The notes below the pieces were generated by a model. That model ran no database searches and had not been told where the DNA came from. It saw nothing but the letters and a program-made list of their open reading frames with translations. Below are positions 24,892-33,614 of a stretch of 64,000 bases of DNA, piece by piece (the first letter of the stretch is position 1; each line of letters begins with the position of its first letter). Origin of the DNA: Alistipes sp. (GTDB taxonomy: Bacteria > Bacteroidota > Bacteroidia > Bacteroidales > Rikenellaceae); NCBI GenBank assembly GCA_017416915.1, contig JAFQAN010000035.1, positions 1-64,000 on the forward strand, read 5' to 3'. A program made the position numbers and the translations under genes.

Positions 24892-25407
24892 ATGGTAACA
24901 GACAAACAAAATGGTCTGCCCGAGAGAACAGACTACTCGGCAGAGGATAGACGATTTATGCAGATGGCAATAGAGCTATCGGAGAGAAATATCGACGAAG
25001 GGGGAGGTCCTTTTGGTGCTGTCATCGTGCGCGACGGCAAGGTTGTGGCGTCGGGCGCAAACCGTGTAGTACCCAACAACGACCCTACGGCACACGCCGA
25101 GGTGATGGCGATACGCAACGCCTGCCGTGAGTTGGAGACCTTCGACCTCTCGGGATGCACCGTATATACCTCTTGTGAGCCGTGTCCTATGTGCCTCAGC
25201 GCGCTATATTGGGCGGGTATCGAGCGTATATGCTATGCCAACACCAAACGCGATGCAGCAGCGATAGACTTCGACGACTCGTTCATATACGACCAGCTGC
25301 GTCTGGACTACGACCGCCGCTCGATACACTGCGAACACTTTATGCGCGACGAGGCAATGGCGGCATTTCGCAAGTGGAACGACAAACTCGACAAAGTGGA
25401 ATACTAA
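24892..25407 (+). CDS. guaD: Guanine deaminase (CDA-fold)
   Basis: Converts guanine to xanthine. The 171-residue protein has the zinc site of the cytidine-deaminase fold: HAEVMAIR (His and catalytic Glu) and CEPCPMC (two Cys). Features shared with the B. subtilis-type guanine deaminase rather than tRNA adenosine deaminase TadA are GGGPFGAVIVRDGKVV, NDPTAHAE, the FDDSFIYDQL stretch and a C-terminal aromatic EY. The purine permease at 26230 and purA at 27632 support a purine role. Start 24892 leaves about 15 extra N-terminal residues; a later start cannot be excluded. Confidence 0.88.
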   Translation: MVTDKQNGLPERTDYSAEDRRFMQMAIELSERNIDEGGGPFGAVIVRDGKVVASGANRVVPNNDPTAHAEVMAIRNACRELETFDLSGCTVYTSCEPCPMCLSALYWAGIERICYANTKRDAAAIDFDDSFIYDQLRLDYDRRSIHCEHFMRDEAMAAFRKWNDKLDKVEY

Positions 25408-25426
25408 CGCCGAATAACCAACTAAA

Positions 25427-26206
25427 ATGAAGATACTCAAACTTTTGACATTAGCCATAGCGCTATGTAGCACACTCGGTAGCTCAGCACAACAAATAGT
25501 CGCACACCGCGGACACCACAGCGCAAAGGGAGCTGTCGAGAACAGCATTGCCGCCTTGCGCGCCGCATCCGACGCGGGTATTGATGTCGTAGAGTGCGAC
25601 CTCAATATGACCGCCGACGGCGAAGTGGTGGTTATCAACGGTCCGTGGCTCGGCGAGAGGGGTGATGCCGACCGACTAAACATTCAGCGTAGCGACCTCG
25701 TAACGATACGCTCAAAACAGCTCGCAAATGGCGAAAAGGTGCCGACATTGGATGAGTATCTAAGCGAATTTTCCACTTTAAGTAACATCCGATTAGTCAT
25801 TGAGATAAAAGAGCATAGCACTCCACAAGACGAGACCAAAATTGTACGCAAAGTATTAGATGCCGTAAAGAGCCATCGCCTTGGCGACCGCGTGGAGTAC
25901 ACCTCCTTGCGCGAACATATCTGCAACGAGCTTGTGCGTCTCGCACCAGCCGACACTCGCGTCTCGTATCTCAACGGTACGCTTACACCCGAGTATGCCA
26001 ATGGCTTAGGCTACACGGGTATCAGCTATCAGTTGGACGTACTAAAACGCATACCTCGCTGGATAAAGGAGGCACACCGCCTCAATATGACCGTAAATGT
26101 GTGGACGGTAAACCAGCCGAGCGATATTATGTGGTGCATAGCCAACGGCGTGGACTACATAACTACCGACCGTCCCGACCTTGTTAAAGAGCAGATAGGC
26201 AAATAA
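25427..26206 (+). CDS. GDPD-like glycerophosphodiesterase with altered HD motif
   Basis: 259 residues with a Sec signal ending SSAQQ, so probably periplasmic. The TIM-barrel GDPD fold is recognised by IVAHRGHHSAKGAVENSIAAL (first catalytic His, metal Glu), VVECDLNMTADGEVVV (metal Glu/Asp), LVIEIKEH and the C-terminal NVWTVN....W...NGVDYITTDRPD. Where active enzymes have the second catalytic histidine (HD after VV), this reads INGPWLG, so His appears replaced by Asn. It lies 19 bases after guaD and 23 before the permease. Activity is therefore uncertain. Confidence 0.85.
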   Translation: MKILKLLTLAIALCSTLGSSAQQIVAHRGHHSAKGAVENSIAALRAASDAGIDVVECDLNMTADGEVVVINGPWLGERGDADRLNIQRSDLVTIRSKQLANGEKVPTLDEYLSEFSTLSNIRLVIEIKEHSTPQDETKIVRKVLDAVKSHRLGDRVEYTSLREHICNELVRLAPADTRVSYLNGTLTPEYANGLGYTGISYQLDVLKRIPRWIKEAHRLNMTVNVWTVNQPSDIMWCIANGVDYITTDRPDLVKEQIGK

Positions 26207-26229
26207 ACGACTAAAAACGTGAACTTACG

Positions 26230-27486
26230 ATGAAGCTAAAATACAGCATTGACGACCGTATGCCCGCAGGGCAGCTCGCCATTTATGCCATTCAGTGGTT
26301 TATTCTTGCGGTGGCAGTAGTTGCCACAAGCGTATGGATAGCACCTCCCGAGGAGCGTCTATTCTTCGCACAGAAGCTATTTGGCGTAATGGGCATCGCG
26401 GGGCTTATTCAGCTGCTCTTCGGACACCGTATGCCCCTTGTTGTAGGACCTGCCGCCGTGCTTCTTGTCGGCGTAGCGGCGTCGGTTAGGGCTGGCGCAT
26501 CGACAGATGCCATATACTCTTCGATGGCAGTAGGTGGCGCACTTATCACACTACTCACGTTTGGCAATGTTATGCACTACGTACAGCGTTGGTTCACCCC
26601 CCGCATCGTGGTTGTAATACTTATGCTCATCGCCTTTACGCTGACCCCTGTAATATCTAACAACTTAGTATTCAGCGTCCACCCTACCGATAGTCGCCTC
26701 TTCGGGCTTATCTTTGCGCCCATAGGGTGTCTGGGAATGGTGATTCTCAACCGCACACTGCGCGGCGTAGGTAAGAGCCTGGTAATACCCATTGCTCTTG
26801 TCGTAGGTAGCGCGGCGTACTACCTCATATACCCCTCCCCTGAGGCAGCCACGGCAACCGCATCGTGGAGAGGGTTGTTTATCGGCAGCTTCTCGCTCGA
26901 CTGCGGGCTTATCATCGCCTTTGTGATATGTTATATTGCACTGCTTATCAACGATATTGGCTCAATAGAGTCGCTCGGCGCTATGCTACAAACCGACAAT
27001 ATGCCTCGCCGCATGAAACGTGGCGTTAGGATTACGGGCATAATGAATATTGTGTCGGGAGCGATGGGTGTCCTCGGGCCTGTAAACTTCTCGATGAGTC
27101 CAGGCGTTATCGCCTCGACGGGGTGCGCCTCACGCTATGCGTTAATTCCTGCGACGGTGCTTCTTGCGCTGTGCGCACTATCGCCCGACCTTATTTGGGT
27201 ACTGATAAACATCCCCAACCCCGTCATCGGTGTCATACTGCTCTTCCTGATGGGTACGCAGCTCGCCGCCGCCTTCGAGATGCTACACTCAACAAAGGCG
27301 GTGCAGTCCTTCGCGGATGCACTGACCGTAGGTCTGCCGCTGATGGTCGCTATGCTCTTTACGATGATGCCCAAAGGTATTGCCCCCGCGATGTTGGAGC
27401 CATTGGTGGGCAACGGCTTTGCTATGGGCGTGATTACTGTAATGCTGCTTGAACACGTGGTTAATCGTCAGTCAAAGGCAAAGTAA
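26230..27486 (+). CDS. NCS2-family purine/pyrimidine permease
   Basis: 418 residues and about 12-14 hydrophobic segments, matching the nucleobase:cation symporter-2 family. Visible marks: LIQLLFGHRMPLVVGPAAVLL near 60 (helix 3 substrate region), DIGSIESLGAMLQTD near 240, and GPVNFSMSPGVIASTGCASRYALIPA near 280, equivalent to the signature before helix 9/10. Guanine deaminase upstream and purA downstream suggest guanine/xanthine or hypoxanthine uptake; substrate choice is inference. Confidence 0.88.
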   Translation: MKLKYSIDDRMPAGQLAIYAIQWFILAVAVVATSVWIAPPEERLFFAQKLFGVMGIAGLIQLLFGHRMPLVVGPAAVLLVGVAASVRAGASTDAIYSSMAVGGALITLLTFGNVMHYVQRWFTPRIVVVILMLIAFTLTPVISNNLVFSVHPTDSRLFGLIFAPIGCLGMVILNRTLRGVGKSLVIPIALVVGSAAYYLIYPSPEAATATASWRGLFIGSFSLDCGLIIAFVICYIALLINDIGSIESLGAMLQTDNMPRRMKRGVRITGIMNIVSGAMGVLGPVNFSMSPGVIASTGCASRYALIPATVLLALCALSPDLIWVLINIPNPVIGVILLFLMGTQLAAAFEMLHSTKAVQSFADALTVGLPLMVAMLFTMMPKGIAPAMLEPLVGNGFAMGVITVMLLEHVVNRQSKAK

Positions 27487-27573
27487 CGATACCACAAAAC
27501 GGAAGATACAATATTATTAATAAAGTGTTGATAATTTCGCGGAAGGAGGCTTTCGCAGATAATATTTTTTTGA

Positions 27574-27581
27574 TACATTTG
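27574..27581 (+). promoter_or_regulatory. -7 box of purA
   Basis: TACATTTG fits TAnnTTTG about 50 bases upstream of purA, with a degenerate TTTC near 27551. A small hairpin (27539-27556) just upstream could end the permease transcript. Confidence 0.55.
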
Positions 27582-27631
27582 CATCTGTAAAACTATGCCG
27601 CAACGAGAGTGGCAAAAAAATAACTGAAACT

Positions 27632-28915
27632 ATGAATAATACATTGGTTGTTGTAGGAGCTCAATGGGGCGATGAAGGTAAGGGTAAAATCACCGACTTC
27701 TATGCTGGGGGTGCTGACGTTGTAGTACGCCATCAGGGCGGTAACAACGCAGGACACACTATCGTCTTTGACGGCAAGAAGTTCGCCTTGCAGTCTATTC
27801 CGTCGGGCGTATTCAACCCCCACATCATAAACATTATGGCGAACGGTATGGTCATCAACCCCGTGTCGCTCTTCGAGGAGCTTGACCGCCTGCACAAAGC
27901 GGGTATCACCGACTACAAGCTCTTTATCTCGGACCGTGCAGCGTGCGTTATGCCCTACCACTCGATGCTCGATGGCGCATACGAGGCATTGAAGGGTGGA
28001 CGTCAGATTGGAACAACCAAGAAGGGTATCGGTCCTGCATATACCGACAAGTATAGCCGCGTCGGCATCCGCATCGGCGACCTTTTGGATAAGGAGTACT
28101 TTGCCGAGAGACTGCGCGACGCCTTGGCACAGAAGAACTTAGAACTCACATCGCTCTGTATGGAGCCTTGCGACTTCGATACCATATACAACCAATACCT
28201 CGAACTCGGCGAGAAGCTACGCCCGATGATTTGCGATACGTCGGTGCTTCTCAATAGTCTATTGGAGGAGGGCAAGAAGGTGTTGTTTGAGGGCGCTCAG
28301 GGCGTTATGCTCTGCATCGACCACGGCACATTCCCCTTTGTTACCTCGTCAAGCCCCACAGCAGCAAGCGTACCTCTTAACGCAGGTATTGCACCTCGCT
28401 ACGTAAACAATGTTATGGGTGTAGCTAAGGCATATACCACACGTGTTGGCGAAGGTCCATTCCCCACAGAACTCTTCGACGACAAGGCAAACTACATCCG
28501 TGAGCGCGGACACGAGTACGGCACCGTTACAGGACGTCCCCGTCGCGTAGGCTGGTTAGACTGCGTAGTACTCAACCACGTGCGTCGCATCAGCGGCATC
28601 AACTACCTCTCGCTGATGCTCTTCGACGTACTCTCGGGCTTGGAGAAGATACGCATCTGCACAGGCTACAAACTCGACGGCAAGCATATCGATTACGTAC
28701 CCTCAACTATCGCACAGCTATCACGTGTCGAGGCAGAGTACATCGAGTTGGACGGCTGGTCTGAGGATATTACCGCCATAAAGAGCTACGACGAGCTACC
28801 CGAGAATGCGAAGGCCTACATCCGCAAGGTGGAGGAGCTTACCCACACCGAGGTTGCCGTAGTATCGGTAGGACCCGACCGTGAGCAGACCATCATCCGC
28901 AAGGATATTTTCTAA
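27632..28915 (+). CDS. purA: Adenylosuccinate synthase
   Basis: Joins IMP and aspartate with GTP in the first step toward AMP. The 427-residue protein opens VVVGAQWGDEGKGKITDFYA, the GTP-binding and catalytic loop, followed by VVRHQGGNNAGHTI, and later carries GTTKKGIGPAYTDK, the FEGAQGVMLCIDHGTFPFVTSS segment and GTVTGRPRRVGWLD. All key residues are visible and the length is standard. It closes a run of purine-related genes, although it has its own promoter. Confidence 0.99.
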   Translation: MNNTLVVVGAQWGDEGKGKITDFYAGGADVVVRHQGGNNAGHTIVFDGKKFALQSIPSGVFNPHIINIMANGMVINPVSLFEELDRLHKAGITDYKLFISDRAACVMPYHSMLDGAYEALKGGRQIGTTKKGIGPAYTDKYSRVGIRIGDLLDKEYFAERLRDALAQKNLELTSLCMEPCDFDTIYNQYLELGEKLRPMICDTSVLLNSLLEEGKKVLFEGAQGVMLCIDHGTFPFVTSSSPTAASVPLNAGIAPRYVNNVMGVAKAYTTRVGEGPFPTELFDDKANYIRERGHEYGTVTGRPRRVGWLDCVVLNHVRRISGINYLSLMLFDVLSGLEKIRICTGYKLDGKHIDYVPSTIAQLSRVEAEYIELDGWSEDITAIKSYDELPENAKAYIRKVEELTHTEVAVVSVGPDREQTIIRKDIF

Positions 28916-28932
28916 ACTAAACACTACAAATA

Positions 28933-28964
28933 CAAGAGGCTGACTTTTTAGGGTCAGCCTCTTG
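28933..28964. terminator. Hairpin between purA and the GadC-like antiporter
   Basis: CAAGAGGCTGAC (28933-28944) pairs with GTCAGCCTCTTG (28953-28964). It lies between convergent genes but lacks a strong T-run on either side. Confidence 0.6.
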
Positions 28965-28981
28965 CGTTATTATACCATACT

Positions 28982-30436
28982 CTACTTTGCATCACTCTCG
29001 AAGGGGGCGAAGTCGGCATCCGCAGAGCGCCACGACGGTTTGCGGCAAGCGTAGATGATAAACGGAGCGACAACAACGACAATCGCACCGATGATAAGCA
29101 CCGAGAACCACACCGTCGTACTACCCACAGCAATCTGTGCAGGAGGTATGAAGCTCAGCACAAAGGCGAGCAGCGAGCCACAGAAGCCCAGGCCACCAAG
29201 CAACCACATCAGCCAATTACCCTTACCGAGGCGGAAGGGGCGCTCCATACGCGGTAGCTTATAGCGCAACGTGATGGCGGCGGCGAACATCAACATATAC
29301 ATAATAAGGTATAGAAGCACGGTGAGCTGCGACATAATCTGATAGAACGACTGTACCGAGGGCATAACAACAAACAACAGGCTGAGGATAGTAACGATAC
29401 ATCCCTGCACAAGCAGTATATTACGCTGCACGCCACGGCTATTGGTGCGCTGGAAGAAGGGTGGCAGATAGCCTGCACGACCCACCATGAAGATACCCTT
29501 CGACGGACCAGCAACCCACGTAAGTACACCTGCAAGCACACCAAAGACCAGAGCCACCGCCATTACAGGACCTGCCCAACGAATATGGAAGTAGGCAAAG
29601 TATCTATCGAAACCATAGAGCAGCGACTGTGTGAGCGATATATCCTTTGCGGGGATGATAAAGCCGAGCGAGAAGGTGCCAAGCACGAAGATAATCACCG
29701 TAACGAGCGAGCCGATAATAATAGCGCGCGGATAGTTACGCTTAGGCTTATCGACATCCATAACGTGGATACCCATCATCTCCATACCAGCATAGAAGAG
29801 GAATATCGAGCTGGCAAGCACCAAATTATCGAAGTTGGCAAGGTCGGGGAAGAAGCTCTCGTGCATATTCATATAGTTGTGTCCACCAGAGAAGATATAG
29901 ACAGCGCCTAAGATGATAAGCAGCGCAGCGGGGATAATAGTTCCGATAATACCACCCCACTTGCTGACCTTGCCGACCCAGCCCAAACCGCGTAGCGAGA
30001 TAAACGTAGCTCCCCAATATATGGCAAGTACGACGATAAGCGTGAAGAGCCTATTCGAGGCAAGGGCCGCATCTGCTGTGGGGTTAAAACCGATAAAGGC
30101 GATACTAACAGCACCAAACGTTAGCACCGTGGGATACCATATAGTCGATTGTATCCACTGCAACCATATCGCCAAGAAGCCGACACGCGCTCCAAAAGCC
30201 TCGCCAACCCAACGAAAGACACCGCCCTGCTTCGACGAGAACATCGCTGCAAGCTCGGCGGCGACCATTGCCGTAGGGATGAGAAAGACAAGAGCTGCAA
30301 AGAGGTAGTAAAAGGCCGAGGCAGGACCATATATCGCCTCGGTAGCAAGTCCGCGGAGGCTGACCACCGCCGTCACGTTCATTATGGCGAGGGTCATCAC
30401 ACTCAGCCTAAATGTGTTTTTTGATGTTGTTTGCAT
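28982..30436 (-). CDS. GadC-like amino acid antiporter (APC superfamily, GGA group)
   Basis: 484 residues with about 12 membrane helices. Marks of the glutamate:GABA antiporter group include SSKQGGVFRWVGEAFGARVGFLAIWLQWIQSTIWYPTVL near 68-105, FLFYAGMEMMGIHVMDVDKPKRNYPRA near 215, and WVAGPSKGIFMVGRAGYLPPFFQ near 300. Substrates are probably glutamate or glutamine against GABA or another amino acid; none is proven by sequence, and no decarboxylase gene is adjacent. It is divergent from rubrerythrin. Confidence 0.88.
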   Translation of the reverse strand: MQTTSKNTFRLSVMTLAIMNVTAVVSLRGLATEAIYGPASAFYYLFAALVFLIPTAMVAAELAAMFSSKQGGVFRWVGEAFGARVGFLAIWLQWIQSTIWYPTVLTFGAVSIAFIGFNPTADAALASNRLFTLIVVLAIYWGATFISLRGLGWVGKVSKWGGIIGTIIPAALLIILGAVYIFSGGHNYMNMHESFFPDLANFDNLVLASSIFLFYAGMEMMGIHVMDVDKPKRNYPRAIIIGSLVTVIIFVLGTFSLGFIIPAKDISLTQSLLYGFDRYFAYFHIRWAGPVMAVALVFGVLAGVLTWVAGPSKGIFMVGRAGYLPPFFQRTNSRGVQRNILLVQGCIVTILSLLFVVMPSVQSFYQIMSQLTVLLYLIMYMLMFAAAITLRYKLPRMERPFRLGKGNWLMWLLGGLGFCGSLLAFVLSFIPPAQIAVGSTTVWFSVLIIGAIVVVVAPFIIYACRKPSWRSADADFAPFESDAK

Positions 30437-30577
30437 AAATTCTCTTTTTTAGTTTGCCGTACCTCTAACAATTATAGTGCCGAGAAGCAGCCTCGCTCTA
30501 TCAGCCATTTTTAAGCACATCAACCCTTAGTATAAATAATACTTATACATAGATAGGAAGAAATGATTGAAAATATA

Positions 30578-30607
30578 TTGCAAATAATTATAAACATATT
30601 ATCTTTG
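30578..30607 (+). promoter_or_regulatory. Promoter of rubrerythrin
   Basis: TTG (30578-30580), 19-base spacer and TATCTTTG (30600-30607), a near-ideal Bacteroidetes promoter. The leader is about 40 bases. Confidence 0.85.
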
Positions 30608-30653
30608 CAGTACGAAACAGAAAGATTTACAAACCTAATAAAGCTTAAAGATT

Positions 30654-31190
30654 ATGAAAGAGTTGAAAGGCTCAAAGACTGAGCAAAATTTATGGACCGC
30701 ATTTGCTGGCGAATCACAGGCTCGCAACAAGTACACCTACTTTGCATCAAAGGCTAAGAAGGACGGATATGTTCAGATAGCAAAGATTTTCGAAGAGACA
30801 GCCGCTAACGAGAAGGAGCATGCTGAGATTTGGTTCAAGCTTTTGGGTGGCATCGGCAACACCGCCGAGAACCTCAAATCGGCTGCCGAGGGCGAGAACT
30901 ACGAGTGGACCGACATGTATGCCACTATGGCTAAGGAGGCTCACGAGGAGGGCTTCGAACACATTGCATTCCTCTTCGAGCAGGTTGCAAAGATTGAGAA
31001 GGAGCACGAGGAGCGTTACCGCAAACTGCTGGCTAACGTAGAGGGCGGCTTGGTATTCTCACGCGACGGCGATATGATTTGGCAGTGCTCTAACTGTGGC
31101 CATATCCACGTTGGCAAGAAGGCACCCGAGATGTGTCCTGTATGCGCTCACCCGCAGGCTTACTTCGAGCTTAAAAAGGAGAACTACTAA
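30654..31190 (+). CDS. rbr: Rubrerythrin
   Basis: Non-haem di-iron peroxidase that protects anaerobes from hydrogen peroxide. The 178-residue protein has a four-helix ferritin-like domain with the iron ligands [37 protein letters not shown] and [10 protein letters not shown]-terminal rubredoxin domain has CSNC (about 144) and CPVC (about 160) knuckles. It has a strong own promoter and terminator. Electron supply may involve the separate rubredoxin at 2077. Confidence 0.98.
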   Translation: MKELKGSKTEQNLWTAFAGESQARNKYTYFASKAKKDGYVQIAKIFEETAANEKEHAEIWFKLLGGIGNTAENLKSAAEGENYEWTDMYATMAKEAHEEGFEHIAFLFEQVAKIEKEHEERYRKLLANVEGGLVFSRDGDMIWQCSNCGHIHVGKKAPEMCPVCAHPQAYFELKKENY

Positions 31191-31209
31191 TATTTGACAT
31201 ACTAAATCG

Positions 31210-31240
31210 AACAGACTCAATTTCGATTGGGTCTGTTTTT
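31210..31240 (+). terminator. Intrinsic terminator after rubrerythrin
   Basis: AACAGACTCAA (31210-31220) pairs with TTGGGTCTGTT (31227-31237) with one G-U pair, loop TTTCGA, then five T. Confidence 0.9.
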
Positions 31241-31269
31241 GCATAGAGCAATTAACAACATAGTGAACA

Positions 31270-32046
31270 ATGGAGATTGCAACAATACTTATCACACCCT
31301 TTCTTGGTACGTTGGTTGGTGCCTCGACAGTGCTTTTTGCACGACACGCAATATCGGCACGACTGCATAAGGCGTTACTGGGCTTTGCTGCGGGCGTAAT
31401 GGTTGCCGCATCTGTTTGGTCGCTGATAATACCCGCTATCGACCTATCGGCAGATATGGAGCGTCTGAGCTGGGTACCTGCCGCCGTGGGCATCATCCTC
31501 GGTATGTTGTTCTTGCTGACCCTCGACAGCCTTGTGCCACACCAGCACCTCTCGTCTAATAGCCCCGAGGGGTTAAAGTCGGGCTTGGGTAAAAGACAGA
31601 TGCTGATGCTTGCCGTAACCTTACACAACATCCCCGAGGGTATGGCGGTGGGTGCTGTGGTTGCGGGAGCGCTGAATGGCGACGTAGGAATATCGCTTGC
31701 TGCCGCCTCAGCACTTGCAATAGGTATGGCTATACAGAATATGCCCGAAGGGGCGATTATCTCCCTACCGCTACGTGCCGACGGGGCGTCGCGCAGCCGT
31801 TCGTTCGTATATGGCACATTATCAGGCATTGTCGAGCCTATCGCCGCCTTGATGATGATACTTTTGTACGAGTATATCTCGCCATCGCTACCCTACCTCC
31901 TGGCATTCTCAGCGGGCGCGATGCTCTATGTTGTTGTCGAAGAGCTTATTCCTGAGACGCAGCAAGGCAGGCATACCAACACTGGCACAATTGCCTTTGC
32001 CATAGGTTTTGTCGTGATGATGATATTAGATGTGGCCCTCGGGTAG
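31270..32046 (+). CDS. ZIP-family metal transporter
   Basis: 258 residues with eight hydrophobic helices. The metal-binding signature of ZIP proteins is visible in TLHNIPEGMAVGAVVAGAL (near 115, helix IV) and AIGMAIQNMPEGAII (near 155, helix V). A short variable loop with HQHLSS lies before helix IV. It resembles the ZupT/GufA branch that imports Zn2+ and other divalent metals. Its end faces an O-methyltransferase on the other strand across a shared terminator. Confidence 0.93.
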   Translation: MEIATILITPFLGTLVGASTVLFARHAISARLHKALLGFAAGVMVAASVWSLIIPAIDLSADMERLSWVPAAVGIILGMLFLLTLDSLVPHQHLSSNSPEGLKSGLGKRQMLMLAVTLHNIPEGMAVGAVVAGALNGDVGISLAAASALAIGMAIQNMPEGAIISLPLRADGASRSRSFVYGTLSGIVEPIAALMMILLYEYISPSLPYLLAFSAGAMLYVVVEELIPETQQGRHTNTGTIAFAIGFVVMMILDVALG

Positions 32047-32053
32047 GTCTTAC

Positions 32054-32084
32054 AGACAAAAAAAAGCGTTTAACAACGCTTTTT
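32054..32084. terminator. Bidirectional terminator between ZIP and O-methyltransferase genes
   Basis: AAAAAGCGTT, loop TAAC, AACGCTTTTT (32061-32084), with an eight-A run on the left that gives a T-run for the minus strand. Confidence 0.88.
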
Positions 32085-32091
32085 ATTGTAA

Positions 32092-32727
32092 CTATTTGAC
32101 ACGAATAAGATTTATTCCGTCGCGAATAGGGATAATAACATTATCCACACGTTCGTCCTCGACCACCCTACGATTAAACTCTTTGATAGCCTCGGTATGC
32201 TTATCGTTGTGCGCCGTAGGCTCTGCCACCTTACCGTACCACAAAATATTGTCGGCTAACAACATCGTGCCGCTATGCACATAGCCACCGTCCATCAACA
32301 TATCGTAATAGGCGGGATACTCGCGCTTGTCGCCATCGATAAATACCATATCGTAACACTCGCCCAAGCGCGGCACAACGTCTAATGCCGAGCCAACGTG
32401 CTGACGTATGCGGCTGCCGTATGCCGACTCCGCAAAGAAGCGGGCGGCAATCTCCTCTAACTCATCATCGACCTCGATAGTGTCGATGTAGGCGCCATCA
32501 TCCAGACCGCGAGCGATGCTCAACGCCGAATAGCCCGTAAACGTTCCAATCTCCAACACGCGCTTAGGGCGCATCATACGCACCAGCATCTCCAACAACT
32601 TACCCTGCAAGTGTCCCGAAATCATTCGCGGGTTGATAACACGCAGGTAGGTCTCACGCTCCAAGCGGTGCATAAGCTCCTCCTCGGGCTTAGTGTTATC
32701 CAAGATATATTGCTCCAAATTATCCAT
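32092..32727 (-). CDS. SAM-dependent O-methyltransferase (family 3)
   Basis: 211 residues resembling the COMT/CCoAOMT-like bacterial family. Motif I for SAM binding is VLEIGTFTGYSALSIA near 60-75; the acidic residue IDTIEVDDELEE follows, and DMVFIDGDKREYPAYYDMLM near 130-150 holds the metal-binding aspartate. The substrate is unknown; small catechol-like compounds are usual in this family. Possible promoter TATTTTTG lies on the minus strand at 32754-32747. Confidence 0.92.
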   Translation of the reverse strand: MDNLEQYILDNTKPEEELMHRLERETYLRVINPRMISGHLQGKLLEMLVRMMRPKRVLEIGTFTGYSALSIARGLDDGAYIDTIEVDDELEEIAARFFAESAYGSRIRQHVGSALDVVPRLGECYDMVFIDGDKREYPAYYDMLMDGGYVHSGTMLLADNILWYGKVAEPTAHNDKHTEAIKEFNRRVVEDERVDNVIIPIRDGINLIRVK

Positions 32728-32785
32728 ACTCCGTATTTACTCTGCACAAAAATACAAAATTTTGCAAAACAACACCCCTAAACCG

Positions 32786-32821
32786 ACAAAAAAGTGGGTA
32801 TCACCTTGAAATGACACCCAC
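32786..32821 (-). terminator. Terminator of the 32845 outer-membrane protein gene
   Basis: On the minus strand a stem of GTGGGT plus TCA paired across one mismatch (32794-32803 with 32812-32821) is followed by six T. Confidence 0.8.
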
Positions 32822-32844
32822 CCACTCTTCAACGATATGATTGT

Positions 32845-33396
32845 TTAGAAATAGAGCTTAACACCGACAGACGGTCTTATTGTCAGACCTAAATCTACGG
32901 TATTGAGGACCACTCCACCCGATGCAAGCAGATTATAGTCTAACGACAACAAGCTACCCGAAATACCGACACGCTCACTCGGACGGTACTCAACAGCGAA
33001 GACCGATGCGCTTAGACCAAAGCCTGGGACTCCACTACCATCGGCAGCGAGCAGACAAAAACCAACTTGCAACGAAGGCGTATAATAGAGCTTCTCGCAG
33101 AGCGGCACATAATAGGCCAACTTAGGACCAACAAAGAGCGTATGCGTCGTGTCTGAGGAAACAGATTCGAGTTCGTAACCTACACTAAAACCGAGCATAA
33201 GGTTATCTATGGGGAAGAAGCCCACCTCGGGCTGAACAGCAAAGGCAACACCCGTAGCACTAACATCCTGAACAATAGCAGATGTTACGCCCAAGCCCAA
33301 ATTGCCACTCATATATTTATCTCCCTTCTGTTGTGCAGAAGCATCATAGGTGGACAACGCTAAAATAGCGACCAAACAATAGAAAAATTTTCTCAT
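32845..33396 (-). CDS. Small outer-membrane beta-barrel protein
   Basis: 183 residues with a Sec signal ending DASAQQ. The mature part reads as an eight-strand barrel of the OmpA-like/porin type: alternating hydrophobics, MSGNLGLGVTSAIV, FFPIDNLMLGFSVGYELE, FVGPKLAYYVPL, and a C-terminal strand ending VGVKLYF, the aromatic end needed for BAM insertion. No extra periplasmic domain. The function is unknown; it is a single-gene unit with promoter and terminator. Confidence 0.85.
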   Translation of the reverse strand: MRKFFYCLVAILALSTYDASAQQKGDKYMSGNLGLGVTSAIVQDVSATGVAFAVQPEVGFFPIDNLMLGFSVGYELESVSSDTTHTLFVGPKLAYYVPLCEKLYYTPSLQVGFCLLAADGSGVPGFGLSASVFAVEYRPSERVGISGSLLSLDYNLLASGGVVLNTVDLGLTIRPSVGVKLYF

Positions 33397-33489
33397 AACA
33401 ATTAACGATTAGATTGGGGGGCTAAAATATTTTGCCATTAGCGAGTAGCCAGACCCCTTAAAGCCACTGCTAAGGTCTCTCTGTTTATA

Positions 33490-33497
33490 CAAAGATA
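33490..33497 (-). promoter_or_regulatory. -7 box of the 32845 gene
   Basis: TATCTTTG on the minus strand, about 90 bases before the ATG. A G8 tract (33553-33560) lies about 55 bases further upstream. Confidence 0.6.
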
Positions 33498-33614
33498 GCA
33501 AAACTTTTTTGAATTTAGCAACAAATCCTCGTCAATTTTCGTAGAGTGTATCGGGGGGGGTAATTTACTTATTATCAGCAGTATAACCAATACAAATGTT
33601 TTTCAGCCACCCCG

